A stretch of 64,000 bases of DNA from Melioribacteraceae bacterium (GTDB lineage Bacteria; Bacteroidota; Ignavibacteria; Ignavibacteriales; Melioribacteraceae). This document shows positions 25,643-34,739 of this stretch, in pieces. A model generated the notes under the pieces. It had not been told where the DNA came from. It did not search any database and was given only the letters and a program-made list of their open reading frames with translations. How positions within the stretch are numbered: the first letter of the stretch is position 1; every line of letters begins with the position of its first letter. The position numbers and the translations under genes were made by a program. The stretch covers positions 124,001-188,000 of the forward strand of contig BQMY01000074.1 of NCBI GenBank assembly GCA_022181065.1. Reading direction: 5' to 3'.

Positions 25643-28327
25643 CTATTTCAAGACGATCATCTTTTTAACAGCTGAAAATTTACCTGCTTTAATTGAATAA
25701 AAATATACTCCGCTGGAGATGTTCGTTGCATTAAATTCCAACTGATATTTACCGGCGCTTTTTTCCTCGTTCACAACCTCTGAAACAACTCGTCCCAACA
25801 CATCAAATATTTTTATCGATACATGTCCTGTTTGGGGTATGGAATAGGATATAGTTGTGACAGGATTAAACGGATTGGGGTAATTTTGCTCCAGGTTATA
25901 TGATAATTCGTTACCCTCGTCCATAGAGTTAACACCTGAAACTTGAGAAAATTTTGCCGCGTCTGCTCTTATCACAGGTCCGGAAGAAGAAGTGCCATCA
26001 TCTATCACTTTGAGGGTAATTAAATCACCGGTAACAAATACGTCATCAAACAGATATACCCATTTATCCGTGCTGCTGTTCTGGTTATAATGTGTTTCGG
26101 CTATTTTCTGATCATTCCTGTATAGTTCGTAAAGCGCGTTTGTAGCACTATTGGTCGATTTTGGAATGATCATATACGCTTCGTATTTTCCGGCGCTTTC
26201 AGCAACTGTTCGAAAACTTGCTGATGTTTCACCACTCTGGTTTATGTAAGCGTATCTGCTTGAGTTACCATAAGCTTGCGTAACGCTGGTGTACCAGTTC
26301 CCTGATTCACTGTATCCGGCGTCTTCATTATCAACTAACAAAAACGGAGGCTCAACATCACCGGTAACAACTATTTTTTTGACGGGATTAACCACATCAT
26401 TGCTGATTATTAAAAGAGTATCTGTAATTGTTCCAAGATTCTCGGGATTAAATGTAAATCCCACGGTCAGTTCACCATATTCTGAAAGCAAGATCGGCAA
26501 AGAGGTGTTTATTGCTGTCTGATTTGTTTGAGACTGAATTGAGCTGATTGTAATCTCTTCATATCCTCTGTTTCCAAACGTAATCTCAAACTCTTTTTCC
26601 TTGTTAATTGGTACAAGTCCGAGATTTACAATATCCCGGTCAAAAAATAATTCTTTATCGCGTACCAGAGCTGAAACTTTAAGGACATCTGCCGCAAGAT
26701 TAAGGACTTCATTTGTGTTATTAACTCCTTTGACAATAATCTGATATGCTTTACCGGCTTCCAGTTCTTCTGTACCGACTCGTATCCAGTCATTTCCGGT
26801 CAGTGGTTCATGGAACGCGCTCAAAGCTAAAATTTCATTATCTGCCTTGAGAGTGATAACAACTTCTTCAACCGGGTTAATCACATGCGGAACCTGAATA
26901 AAAAGGTTATATCTATTATCCTGCTCTACCGAGAAATGGAAAGCATACGCGGCAGAATCACCCTGATTAACAGGCGTTACCATTGCATCCTCTCTCCATG
27001 CGGCATTACCAGCTATCTGCCAATCACCATAAAGAGTTGTAAACATCTGCGAATTATTGTCATAAAACTTGTCATCAGGAAGATAATTAATAAACTCTGT
27101 TTGCAGGTTACCCGATGTGTCAGTAACTGCGACACCCAATTTTGCAATTTTATCCTTCTCAATAATTTTTTTTGTACGCCATTTCGTAAGTCCAACCCGT
27201 TGGCATTCAAGTCTTTCATAACGCTCGTAGATATCTTTTACCGCCACAAAAGGCTGTGACTGGAATATGAGCTCGTCTGTAGTAATCTCATACAAATAGC
27301 CATCTCCTGATTCATACTCATTTATCGTCACCTCGGGAGCTATATTATCCCCATTATCCAGCCATTCCTGCATTGCCTCTATTCCTGTGCAGTACTTGAA
27401 TTTTACATCCGGATAATTAGAAGAAACTACCTGCAGCAGAGAATCAACACGTTTGATATTATGTAAAAAATCAGATTCGGGGAGATGAGCCCAAAAACAA
27501 GCCATTTGATCTTCTCCCTGTGCGGCATTCTGGAACATCTCGTTCAACCTGGAAGTATTGACAGCTTCCATATATACCGAGCGAAGGTTATATCCATTAA
27601 GGTTGCCGGGCACCTGATAATTATCATAAGATGGGTGAAACGGCTCCCAGGTACCGGGAGCTTGTGACCAGTCGTAGAGGTTATCGTAAGGTTCTATGGT
27701 ATCAGTATGGACTTTTGGATAGTCATTGTGCATCGAGAATGGTAGTACGTCTTCAAGATAATGCTGCCATTCATTATCCATTGCGTGCCACCCGCTGCGG
27801 AATGAAACGGGGAATACATCTTCATCGATCAAATTCTGGCAAAGTGTATATTCGAAATCTGATTTGGATTCTTCAAAAGTGAGCGATTGATTATAGTAAT
27901 ATATTCCATCACCATCATAATCTGACCAATAGAATGTGTGATAATGGAGTGAAAGCTCATCACCGTTAATCTGCATATTGGCGCCGTGGTATTCTTTCAT
28001 CAGATAGAATGTTACGGAGTTCGGGTTTGGGATATTCCTGTTGAGCGAGTGCCTGAATGTATTTCCAGACATCATCCACCAAGTCATTTTTAATGGTGTG
28101 CCATAAGAGTCAGTCATCGGAGCACGATACGCCGGATCCATCACCTGATACGCATTCATAGCGGGATCGGTATAAAGTTCGAGTCCATATGTGTGGTAAT
28201 ATTTTTTTGTATCAAGTCCGTTCCAGATTCCGGTATCAGAGCCCATCACAATATAAACTGTTCCTTGAGCTGACAGGAGTGTGGAAAGGACACACAATAA
28301 AAGTAACACGAGGGTCGGTCGGTTCAT
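25643..28327 (-). CDS. large T9SS cargo protein with NodB-like and golvesin-like domains
   Basis: 894 aa. Signal peptide about 1-20 (..STLLSAQ). Residues 20-330 look like a polysaccharide-deacetylase/GH-type barrel (SLHYHTFYWSD, FRSGWHAMDNEWQHYL, QMACFWAHLPESDF), though metal ligands are uncertain. A region near 555-660 resembles HYDIN/ASPM-type beta-sandwiches (ITFGNRGYEEITISSI..PVKKIVVTGDV). Residues about 665-800 match a golvesin/Xly-type carbohydrate-binding domain (LVDNEDAGYSESGNWYTS..GPVIRADAAKF). The last 85 residues are a T9SS type A sorting domain (LEQNYPNPFNPVTT). Likely a surface polysaccharide enzyme. Confidence 0.7.
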   Translation of the reverse strand: MNRPTLVLLLLCVLSTLLSAQGTVYIVMGSDTGIWNGLDTKKYYHTYGLELYTDPAMNAYQVMDPAYRAPMTDSYGTPLKMTWWMMSGNTFRHSLNRNIPNPNSVTFYLMKEYHGANMQINGDELSLHYHTFYWSDYDGDGIYYYNQSLTFEESKSDFEYTLCQNLIDEDVFPVSFRSGWHAMDNEWQHYLEDVLPFSMHNDYPKVHTDTIEPYDNLYDWSQAPGTWEPFHPSYDNYQVPGNLNGYNLRSVYMEAVNTSRLNEMFQNAAQGEDQMACFWAHLPESDFLHNIKRVDSLLQVVSSNYPDVKFKYCTGIEAMQEWLDNGDNIAPEVTINEYESGDGYLYEITTDELIFQSQPFVAVKDIYERYERLECQRVGLTKWRTKKIIEKDKIAKLGVAVTDTSGNLQTEFINYLPDDKFYDNNSQMFTTLYGDWQIAGNAAWREDAMVTPVNQGDSAAYAFHFSVEQDNRYNLFIQVPHVINPVEEVVITLKADNEILALSAFHEPLTGNDWIRVGTEELEAGKAYQIIVKGVNNTNEVLNLAADVLKVSALVRDKELFFDRDIVNLGLVPINKEKEFEITFGNRGYEEITISSIQSQTNQTAINTSLPILLSEYGELTVGFTFNPENLGTITDTLLIISNDVVNPVKKIVVTGDVEPPFLLVDNEDAGYSESGNWYTSVTQAYGNSSRYAYINQSGETSASFRTVAESAGKYEAYMIIPKSTNSATNALYELYRNDQKIAETHYNQNSSTDKWVYLFDDVFVTGDLITLKVIDDGTSSSGPVIRADAAKFSQVSGVNSMDEGNELSYNLEQNYPNPFNPVTTISYSIPQTGHVSIKIFDVLGRVVSEVVNEEKSAGKYQLEFNATNISSGVYFYSIKAGKFSAVKKMIVLK

Positions 28328-28353
28328 TTTATATTCCGTAATAGTTTAGTTTC

Positions 28354-28381
28354 AATATAAAGATTGACACAACAGAATCAA
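28354..28381 (-). promoter_or_regulatory. candidate promoter of the golvesin-type T9SS gene
   Basis: On the minus strand TTGATT (28376-28381) and TATATT (28354-28359) are 16 bp apart, about 27 bp before the ATG. A plausible match only. Confidence 0.3.
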
Positions 28382-28392
28382 GACAAATAGGT

Positions 28393-28851
28393 TTATTCCG
28401 ATACCAGTAGCTGAGATTTTTCAACTTCCGCAAGATAAAGGTCGTAAAACTTCCGAGGCATTGGTGCCGGACGTTTATCCTGCATGTTGTAGTAATACCC
28501 GACTTGTTTACCCAGGCAATGTGTTCTTTCACCACTGAAAATTCTTAATCCGAGTTCCCACTTTGAGCGCCCCATTTTTTCAACCCAAACCTCGCCGACA
28601 GGGTCATCATCAATTGTAATTGGGAACTTGTATTCGATCTCGGTTTTCGCGAGAATGGGTGCCGCGCCATATGATAACATTTCCTTAAGCGGAAAGTAGA
28701 TATCGAGCATTTTCGTACGTAAATCTTCGAACCAGCGAACATAAACAATATTACTTACAATACCCATCACGTCAATATCGTAAGCATAAACTTTTAATTC
28801 TTTATTGACCAGCATAATTTTGCGAGGGTCAACGAAGTTTTCATTTTTCAT
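28393..28851 (-). CDS. acyl-CoA thioesterase (YbgC-like hot-dog fold)
   Basis: 152 aa. Hot-dog 4HBT thioesterase: 'VYAYDIDVMGIVSNIVYVRWFEDLR' carries the catalytic Asp and the conserved Tyr-Trp-Phe-Glu pattern. It then has ILAKTEIEYKFPITIDDDPVGEVWVEKMG and CLGKQVGYYY strands. It hydrolyses acyl-CoAs; chain length cannot be read from sequence. ATG 28851 has AGGTG upstream. Divergent from the P450 gene 59 bp away, which raises the possibility of joint regulation in lipid or isoprenoid metabolism (inference). Confidence 0.8.
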   Translation of the reverse strand: MKNENFVDPRKIMLVNKELKVYAYDIDVMGIVSNIVYVRWFEDLRTKMLDIYFPLKEMLSYGAAPILAKTEIEYKFPITIDDDPVGEVWVEKMGRSKWELGLRIFSGERTHCLGKQVGYYYNMQDKRPAPMPRKFYDLYLAEVEKSQLLVSE

Positions 28852-28910
28852 TCCTGAGCACCTATTAATAACAAAATATATAATCCAAATAAAAATTTAC
28901 TGATTCATAT

Positions 28911-30341
28911 ATGAAGAACAATATCATTATATTTGATTTTTCTAATATGTCGGATAGAATTTCAAATTATATGAATAAAACGGTTACAGTAAAAAATTTT
29001 AAAATACTTCCATATCTTTGGGGGATTACTTATAACCCCTTGAATACCTTCTCAAAACTTATTAAAAAATACGGGAATGTGCTACAGCTTAAAGTTGGAA
29101 AAGATTCCGTATATGTAGTAAATGATCCGGATGTTATCAAACATATTCTTAAAACTAATCAGGACAATTATCCTCGTGGTAAGTCTGTCGATGATCTTGC
29201 GGATTTATTCGGCAATGGATTATTAAACTCGGATGAAGCTATATGGCAAGTTGAAAGGAAGGCTTTAACTCCTGCGTTCCATAATTCCCAGCTTGAACAG
29301 TTCTACCAAGTGTTTTTTGAGGAGGCAAGGTCTTTTACTACAATTCTTAAAAACTATGAGAGTGAACAAAAACCGATTAACCTTGAATATCATTTCAAAT
29401 TATTGTTGATGAGAATTACATTTCGTAATCTCTTTTCTCCCGATTTCAATTACGATATACCCAAAATATATGATTCACTAAGTCTTATTTTACATCACAC
29501 CACTTTTAAGGAAAGTAATTATCGACTCTTCAAATCGATTATTCTCAAGAAAAAAATAAAATTGTTTTCCAATGACAGGAATAGAGCCGCATTACAAATA
29601 ATTTCAGAGACCGCAGAAAAGTTATTCGAACAAGCTTATAACGGCGAAATAAAAACGGGCGGCATGTTAACTATTCTGGTAAAATCTGTGAGAGAAGGTA
29701 TCACAGAAAAAAGCACAGCGGTTGATGAGCTAAAGAATGTTATATTTGCCGGTTCTGATACTGTTGCAAACGGATTGTTATGGCTATTTTACTTTCTTGA
29801 CAAAAACCAGCAATATCTTGAAAAAATAGTGGAAGAAATAAAAGATATTGATGATGTTAAACTCGCTGACCAGTCAGCGCTAAGAGCAACTCCTGTCGTA
29901 CAATCAGCTCTGAAAGAAACATTACGATTAGTTCCCCCGGTCTGGTCGTTTTACCGTACTTCCCTCGAAACAGAGAATATTAACGGTTATGTTATTCCAA
30001 AAGGCGCTTTCATCATGATCTCACCATTTTTACTGCACAGAAGCGAAAAATTCTGGAACAACCCGCTGGTTTTCAGGCCGGAAAGATTCATGACTAATGA
30101 AGAGGTTGAGCAATTTAATTATATTCCATTCGGACAAGGAAAACATATTTGTATCGGGAACCGACTCGCACAGATTGAAATCCAGTTACTTGCCATATAT
30201 TTGCTGAAAAGATTTAATTTTGAGTTCGTTTCGCCAACAGAAGGTTTACCTGTTTTGAAACCTGAACTGATAATAGCCTCCAAAACAAAAGTTAAAGTAA
30301 GGGTAGAGAACCGAACCCGGAAAGAATTGACCTCAATGTGA
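28911..30341 (+). CDS. cytochrome P450
   Basis: 476 aa. All core P450 elements are present: I-helix FAGSDTVANG (oxygen activation), K-helix ExxR as KETLR, a PERF-type motif FRPERF and the haem loop FGQGKHICIG with ligand Cys414. No N-terminal membrane anchor is evident, so it should be soluble or peripheral. No ferredoxin or reductase gene is in the window, so electrons must come from elsewhere. Substrate unknown. ATG 28911 lacks a good ribosome site; ATG 28947 is an alternative. Single gene between minus-strand neighbours. Confidence 0.92.
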   Translation: MKNNIIIFDFSNMSDRISNYMNKTVTVKNFKILPYLWGITYNPLNTFSKLIKKYGNVLQLKVGKDSVYVVNDPDVIKHILKTNQDNYPRGKSVDDLADLFGNGLLNSDEAIWQVERKALTPAFHNSQLEQFYQVFFEEARSFTTILKNYESEQKPINLEYHFKLLLMRITFRNLFSPDFNYDIPKIYDSLSLILHHTTFKESNYRLFKSIILKKKIKLFSNDRNRAALQIISETAEKLFEQAYNGEIKTGGMLTILVKSVREGITEKSTAVDELKNVIFAGSDTVANGLLWLFYFLDKNQQYLEKIVEEIKDIDDVKLADQSALRATPVVQSALKETLRLVPPVWSFYRTSLETENINGYVIPKGAFIMISPFLLHRSEKFWNNPLVFRPERFMTNEEVEQFNYIPFGQGKHICIGNRLAQIEIQLLAIYLLKRFNFEFVSPTEGLPVLKPELIIASKTKVKVRVENRTRKELTSM

Positions 30342-30418
30342 TATTTCTGAGTAACAAACGACCATACAGAAAAATAATCAGGCGCTGCTTATGGAATTGT
30401 TAAAAATACTGATATTTA

Positions 30419-30859
30419 TTAACTGACGGCTTTTTCAGCAAACTCTTTGAATTTTTCCATCGACTTGCGGGTTTCTTTCTTGAACGCTCCCGGCATGAGC
30501 CAGCCCATTAATTTGTAAAGACCGGCGAAGCGGAAATCGGAAGTCATTGACCACTTGGTAGTGTTTGCGTCAATCTCTTCAAATTTATTGTAGAGGTAAT
30601 TTTTCACACCCTTTGTTTCGTAAGTGGCATCGAAGGTATCGGGGAAATTACGGGTTACAATTGTTTCTGTCATCTCCGTTTCACCTTTTCCCATCTTATA
30701 GACCATTTTGGATTTTGCGCCGGGTTGACCCGGTTCACCACTAATGTGCTCAAAACTCACAAGGGTAGGCTGCCATTTTTTAATATTCTCCGAACTGTCA
30801 AATAGTTCGATTACTTTTTCTCTTGGTACTTGAATCTCTACTTCGATTGTATAAACCAT
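30419..30859 (-). CDS. SRPBCC (START-like) protein
   Basis: 146 aa. Helix-grip fold with a hydrophobic cavity: VEIQVPREKVIELFDSSENIKKWQPTLVSFEHISGEPGQPGAKSKM is the typical polyketide-cyclase/SRPBCC opening, and a long C-terminal helix closes the cavity (KKETRKSMEKFKEFAEKAV). Likely binds a small lipid or aromatic ligand; members of the family are often called polyketide cyclases without evidence. Solitary gene on the minus strand. Confidence 0.8.
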   Translation of the reverse strand: MVYTIEVEIQVPREKVIELFDSSENIKKWQPTLVSFEHISGEPGQPGAKSKMVYKMGKGETEMTETIVTRNFPDTFDATYETKGVKNYLYNKFEEIDANTTKWSMTSDFRFAGLYKLMGWLMPGAFKKETRKSMEKFKEFAEKAVS

Positions 30860-30910
30860 ATTATCCCCGTTTTTTTAAGGTATAATACTAAAAATACATC
30901 AAATCCGAAA

Positions 30911-31804
30911 TTATTTTTTGATAAGTGTAAATATTTCTTCAGCAAATCTCTTGCCAAGATCAAGCTGACCGGTAGTATCAAAATGCCAATTATCCATAAA
31001 ATTATAGTTTTGAGTTTCTGTAACGATAGCAGCTGCCCCATCTTCCTTCACAAAATCGAATTGCGCCTGCCAGACGGTCTCTATGTGATCCATCATTTTC
31101 CCATCATCGGGATCATTACCGGAATCGGCTATCTGGCCAATTACAACCGGTATGTCGTCAAACCTGAATGCGGCACGGATTAAATCAATCATTCGTTTAA
31201 GATTATCCTTGTATGCCTTTGCGTCGGTCTCTGACTTATACGCATCCGATTCCCCCTGCATCCATATTATACCGGCAGGAATCAGGCGATCTTCTTCTCC
31301 ATCACCATCAATGTCTTTTACTGAAAGCGCGTTCCTGACTGCAGCAAGAAAATGATCATACTGATTTATTCCGGTGCTATCGTTATAATCAGGTGCCCAG
31401 GTACCCCAGCGAGAACCGTGATTAGCGAGTGACGTGCCTCCTTTTGCGTATTTAAGAATGGCAATGTTATCATCCGGCATCAATTCGGTTATTCTATTAG
31501 CAAATCCAAGTTCCGGACCGAACTTATCGGAAAGGATGTATAAAGGTGACGAATATTTTGCCCCGTAACCATGTCCCGGAATAACAATATCCCACATACC
31601 TTTACCATCAACAGCCTGATCGTCATTTGACCAGTTGCCGTGGAAAAAACGGACTTTTGTATAAGTATCTGGCAGATCATCGGGTAATTCGTTCACGAGT
31701 CCGAATCCTTGCATGTTCGATTGCCCACCCAGATAGAACAATTTATAATCTTTTGCAAGAGTGATTGAAGAAATAACCAGTAATAGCATCAAAAACTTTT
31801 TCAT
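30911..31804 (-). CDS. SASA-type carbohydrate esterase (sialate O-acetylesterase fold)
   Basis: 297 aa. Signal peptide about 1-17 (LVISSITLAK), so exported. SGNH-like esterase: nucleophile block LFYLGGQSNMQGFG, the oxyanion region GPELGFANRI, WMQGESDAY in the middle, and the C-terminal DNWHFDTTGQ that supplies Asp/His. Such enzymes remove O-acetyl groups from polysaccharides. It lies 13 bp downstream of the DUF459-like protein and MBOAT gene, so one transcript could encode both addition and removal of acyl groups. Confidence 0.82.
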   Translation of the reverse strand: MKKFLMLLLVISSITLAKDYKLFYLGGQSNMQGFGLVNELPDDLPDTYTKVRFFHGNWSNDDQAVDGKGMWDIVIPGHGYGAKYSSPLYILSDKFGPELGFANRITELMPDDNIAILKYAKGGTSLANHGSRWGTWAPDYNDSTGINQYDHFLAAVRNALSVKDIDGDGEEDRLIPAGIIWMQGESDAYKSETDAKAYKDNLKRMIDLIRAAFRFDDIPVVIGQIADSGNDPDDGKMMDHIETVWQAQFDFVKEDGAAAIVTETQNYNFMDNWHFDTTGQLDLGKRFAEEIFTLIKK

Positions 31805-31817
31805 ATTCCTACCAAAA

Positions 31818-32825
31818 TTATTGTCTGATTTGATTTTTTATTTCAGCGATTAGATTTTCAGCTACAAGTGCTCCCCCTTCATTCGTGAAATGAATTCCAT
31901 CATCCAACCTGACCCGGGTAAGTTTCCCGCGAACATGTTTGAAAGGGGTAAAGTTAAAGCCAAAGTCTCCAATAATACCATCGAGCGGATAATAAATGAC
32001 ATTACTAAATTCATCGGTGACTTCAGCAAAAATATCGTTCAATATTTTAACTCTGCGGTCAAATCCTTCATCTCGCATTGGGGGCAGACCAAACCAATAA
32101 ACAACATCGGTATTATTGCTGACAATAGAGACAAATTCCCGTACTTTGGTGGAATATTCTTTCTTCCACAACTCAGTGCCAAATGGTACTTTTGTTCCAT
32201 TTATTTCAGCTGCCTGAGCGTCGTTTGTACCGATGGATAACGCGACTATATCGTAATTTTTTTCGTGCAATAGATTATCGGCTTGCACAAACCAGTCGAA
32301 GTAATCACTCCGTGTTAACCCTGAAGATAACTCGGAAACACGATGCACATTAAAAAGCGTATCTCTTCTTGCTTTACGTGAAATCACTGTACCCAGACCA
32401 CGACCCATCATGGAGTCACCAAGAAGTAACAGGTTGAGTTTGTTTTTGGATGATGGATTTTTCTCCCTGAGCGGCTTGAATGCGTCAGAAAAAGTATAAT
32501 CCTCGCTATCTTGAATCAACGAATCTATTTCAATTTCAGTTTTAACTGAATCCACAATTGGTTTTTCAGTCAGAAATCCGGCTCTTGTTTCTATACCCGC
32601 AGCATTACGGAACCCTGATTCCACTGCACGTTTGGGAGAATCCAGACCAAGACTTGCGGTTATTTTAACAAGCGGTCCAGTAACAGATAGTGAATAACTC
32701 CTGAATTTTCCAATTTCAAGTCGGGTTGCCCAATCATTCAGCCCTTGCGCGTCAAATAGCAGGACAAATATCAATGCGACAAAGATTGTAGTTGCTGCTT
32801 GTAATATTATTTTGTTATTGCTCAA
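31818..32825 (-). CDS. DUF459-like SGNH hydrolase-family protein, membrane-anchored
   Basis: 335 aa from TTG 32825, with TGAGG upstream that overlaps the MBOAT stop. One N-terminal transmembrane helix (8-26). From about 125 it follows the SGNH fold: LLLLGDSMMGRGLG (Ser nucleophile), DIVALSIGTNDAQ, VVYWFGLPPMRDEGFD and DGIHFTNEGGALVAE (Asp/His). DUF459 proteins commonly accompany MBOAT acyltransferases and act in O-acylation of surface polymers. Seven bases separate it from the MBOAT gene. Confidence 0.75.
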   Translation of the reverse strand: MSNNKIILQAATTIFVALIFVLLFDAQGLNDWATRLEIGKFRSYSLSVTGPLVKITASLGLDSPKRAVESGFRNAAGIETRAGFLTEKPIVDSVKTEIEIDSLIQDSEDYTFSDAFKPLREKNPSSKNKLNLLLLGDSMMGRGLGTVISRKARRDTLFNVHRVSELSSGLTRSDYFDWFVQADNLLHEKNYDIVALSIGTNDAQAAEINGTKVPFGTELWKKEYSTKVREFVSIVSNNTDVVYWFGLPPMRDEGFDRRVKILNDIFAEVTDEFSNVIYYPLDGIIGDFGFNFTPFKHVRGKLTRVRLDDGIHFTNEGGALVAENLIAEIKNQIRQ

Positions 32826-32831
32826 GATACC

Positions 32832-34244
32832 TCAAAACTGAAAATAGATAAATGGAGAAACACCTTCCGGTGATAACGCTCCGAGTAAAACAAGGAAAAT
32901 TCCGACCAAAACGCCTGCGGCGACCGGATGAATTCTCGCGCTTTCTATTTCAATTCTCCTGATTAAAGATTTCGGGAAATAGGTGAAGAGCAATCCCGAA
33001 AACAGCAGCAAGAGCACAAACGGAGTGATCAAGTTAGAAGCAGCGGTTAGAGCTGCAATGTTATTTATCATCAATATGGCGGAGTCAAAATCGACCGAGC
33101 GGAAAAATATCCAGGTAAAACAGACGAAATGAAATACAAACAGAGTAAGAATAACCTTTAATACAGGCGAAGATATTCTAATATTAAATTTGTTGTAGAA
33201 TGCCCTTTCTGTCATCAGCGCAAATCCGTGCAGAGCACCCCAAAGTATAAAGTTCCAGGCGGCACCATGCCACAAACCTCCCAGGAGCATAGTTATAGCG
33301 AGGTTCCTGTATGTTTTCCACTTCCCTGCTTTTGAGCCACCAAGAGGAATATAGACGTAATCTCTCAACCAGGTTGAAAGTGAAATGTGCCATCTTCGCC
33401 AGAAATCACGTATCGTATATGCTCTGTAAGGCTGATTGAAATTATCTTTAAAGTGATATCCAAGAAGAAGCGCGACGCCAATGGCAATATCACTATACGC
33501 GCTAAAATCGAAATATATCTGAAAAGCATAACCGTAAACAGCAAACAGGTTTTCGAGAGAAGAATAAGCGGTCGGGTCTTCAAACACCTTATCGATAAGC
33601 AGCGAGGCGAGATAGTTTGCGAAAAATACCTTCTTAAACAACCCGATAATTATCAGGATAAAAGCACGGGAAATGTTCTCCGGGGTCAATTCCGGTTTTT
33701 TTGATAGCTGGGGAATAAAATCTGATGCGCGAACAATAGGTCCAGCGACAAGCTGCGGGAAAAATGATACGTATAATAACACATCCACTATTTCATCAGA
33801 TGGTGTAATTTCATTTCTGTACACATCTACAACATAACTGATTGCCTGAAATGTAAAAAACGAGATCCCCACCGGAAGAATGATATCCAAAACATTGAAA
33901 TATGAGTTTAAACCAAATGATAAAAGCAGATTGTTAAACGAGGTTGAAAAGAAGCCGTAATACTTAAAAAAACCTAACACAAGCAGATCGATCATCACAG
34001 CAACGATAAGTACGGAGCGCCTGTTTTTTTCACCGGTTTCAAATTTTAATTGTCGCCCGAAAAACCATGTAGTCGCTGAAATAATAAATAGAAGAAACGC
34101 GAATCGCCAGTCCCAGAAAGCGTAGAAATAATAACTTGCCGCAATCAGAAACCACTTTCGTATTGATGGTAAACTCCTCGATGCCCAACTGACAGCAAAT
34201 ACAAGTAGAAAAAATATTCCGAATTCTACGGTTGGAAAGAGCAA
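32832..34244 (-). CDS. MBOAT O-acyltransferase (AlgI/DltB-like)
   Basis: 470 aa. Polytopic inner-membrane acyltransferase with about ten helices. Diagnostic elements: FFPQLVAGPIVRASDFIPQL, QIYFDFSAYSDIAIG, FNQPYRAYTIRDFWRRWHISLSTWLRDYVYIPLGG and the catalytic His in GGLWHGAAWNFILWGALHG. It moves acetyl (or other acyl) groups across the membrane for attachment to an exopolysaccharide or cell-surface polymer. The start is TTG 34244 with a weak site. First gene of the acylation set 30911-34244. Confidence 0.92.
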   Translation of the reverse strand: MLFPTVEFGIFFLLVFAVSWASRSLPSIRKWFLIAASYYFYAFWDWRFAFLLFIISATTWFFGRQLKFETGEKNRRSVLIVAVMIDLLVLGFFKYYGFFSTSFNNLLLSFGLNSYFNVLDIILPVGISFFTFQAISYVVDVYRNEITPSDEIVDVLLYVSFFPQLVAGPIVRASDFIPQLSKKPELTPENISRAFILIIIGLFKKVFFANYLASLLIDKVFEDPTAYSSLENLFAVYGYAFQIYFDFSAYSDIAIGVALLLGYHFKDNFNQPYRAYTIRDFWRRWHISLSTWLRDYVYIPLGGSKAGKWKTYRNLAITMLLGGLWHGAAWNFILWGALHGFALMTERAFYNKFNIRISSPVLKVILTLFVFHFVCFTWIFFRSVDFDSAILMINNIAALTAASNLITPFVLLLLFSGLLFTYFPKSLIRRIEIESARIHPVAAGVLVGIFLVLLGALSPEGVSPFIYFQF

Positions 34245-34586
34245 ATATTTCTCGCAAAAGAATTAATAATCAGACAATTATGGTTTAATACAACCAATTA
34301 AAATACATATTTGTCTGGCAATATTTCAAGGATTTGTTTTTTGTGAGGAAGGGGGCTGTCTAAAAAGGGAAGCAACTCCTCGCAAAAACAGCTATGTCAT
34401 TGTTCCCAGTTAAATCAGGAGGCATCCAGTTTTTATTTATCGTTTGTGACTTAAACTTACAATCATAGATTAACGATCACCATAGGCGGGTGAGCCCTTC
34501 GACGAGCTCAGGACAACGGTTCTCGCTTGTCCCGCAATGCGGGAAAACCCCGGAAACAGCATGAAATTAAACGAACCCATCCTAAA

Positions 34587-34611
34587 TCCTTCCCTTTATT
34601 AAAGGGAAGGA
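34587..34611. terminator. perfect 25-bp palindromic hairpin
   Basis: TCCTTCCCTTTA/TAAAGGGAAGGA, flanked by AAA and CTTTT. Able to form a bidirectional terminator between the S41 protease gene and the MBOAT gene region. Confidence 0.5.
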
Positions 34612-34624
34612 CTTTTAATCCTTG

Positions 34625-34738
34625 TGCAGACTGCCGGTATTAAGAGTCCTCATTCTGATGCAGGTGGGTTCCTACGAAGTTGGAAGACGGTGGATGATTT
34701 ATTGGGAATTGAGACTTTTTGGTCATCCCCACCCCAAT
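34625..34738 (-). repeat. dispersed composite repeat, copy D (degraded)
   Basis: GCAGACTG end, decayed module 2 (AGTCCTCATTCTGATGCAGG, then GGAAGACGGTGGATGATTTATTG) and the GGTCATCCCC start of module 1. It abuts the stop codon of the S41 protease gene and is in the opposite orientation, relative to that gene, to most other copies. Confidence 0.65.
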
Positions 34739-34739
34739 A

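Larger units (their letters stand above)
34245..34739. other. 495-bp gene-free region rich in palindromes
   Basis: No convincing ORF. It holds a GGGGCTGTCTAAAAAG motif (34352-34367) also found at 59474, a GAGC..GCTC palindrome with CCTTCGACGA loop (34492-34509), a TCCCGC/GCGGGA hairpin (34530-34544), a 25-bp perfect palindrome (34587-34611) and degraded repeat copy D. It looks like a graveyard of small mobile or palindromic elements. Confidence 0.6.

Noticed and set aside
26885-27259. 124-codon plus-strand ORF inside the golvesin-type gene
   Set aside because: Antisense shadow of a clear large secreted protein; composition is random and there is no ribosome site.
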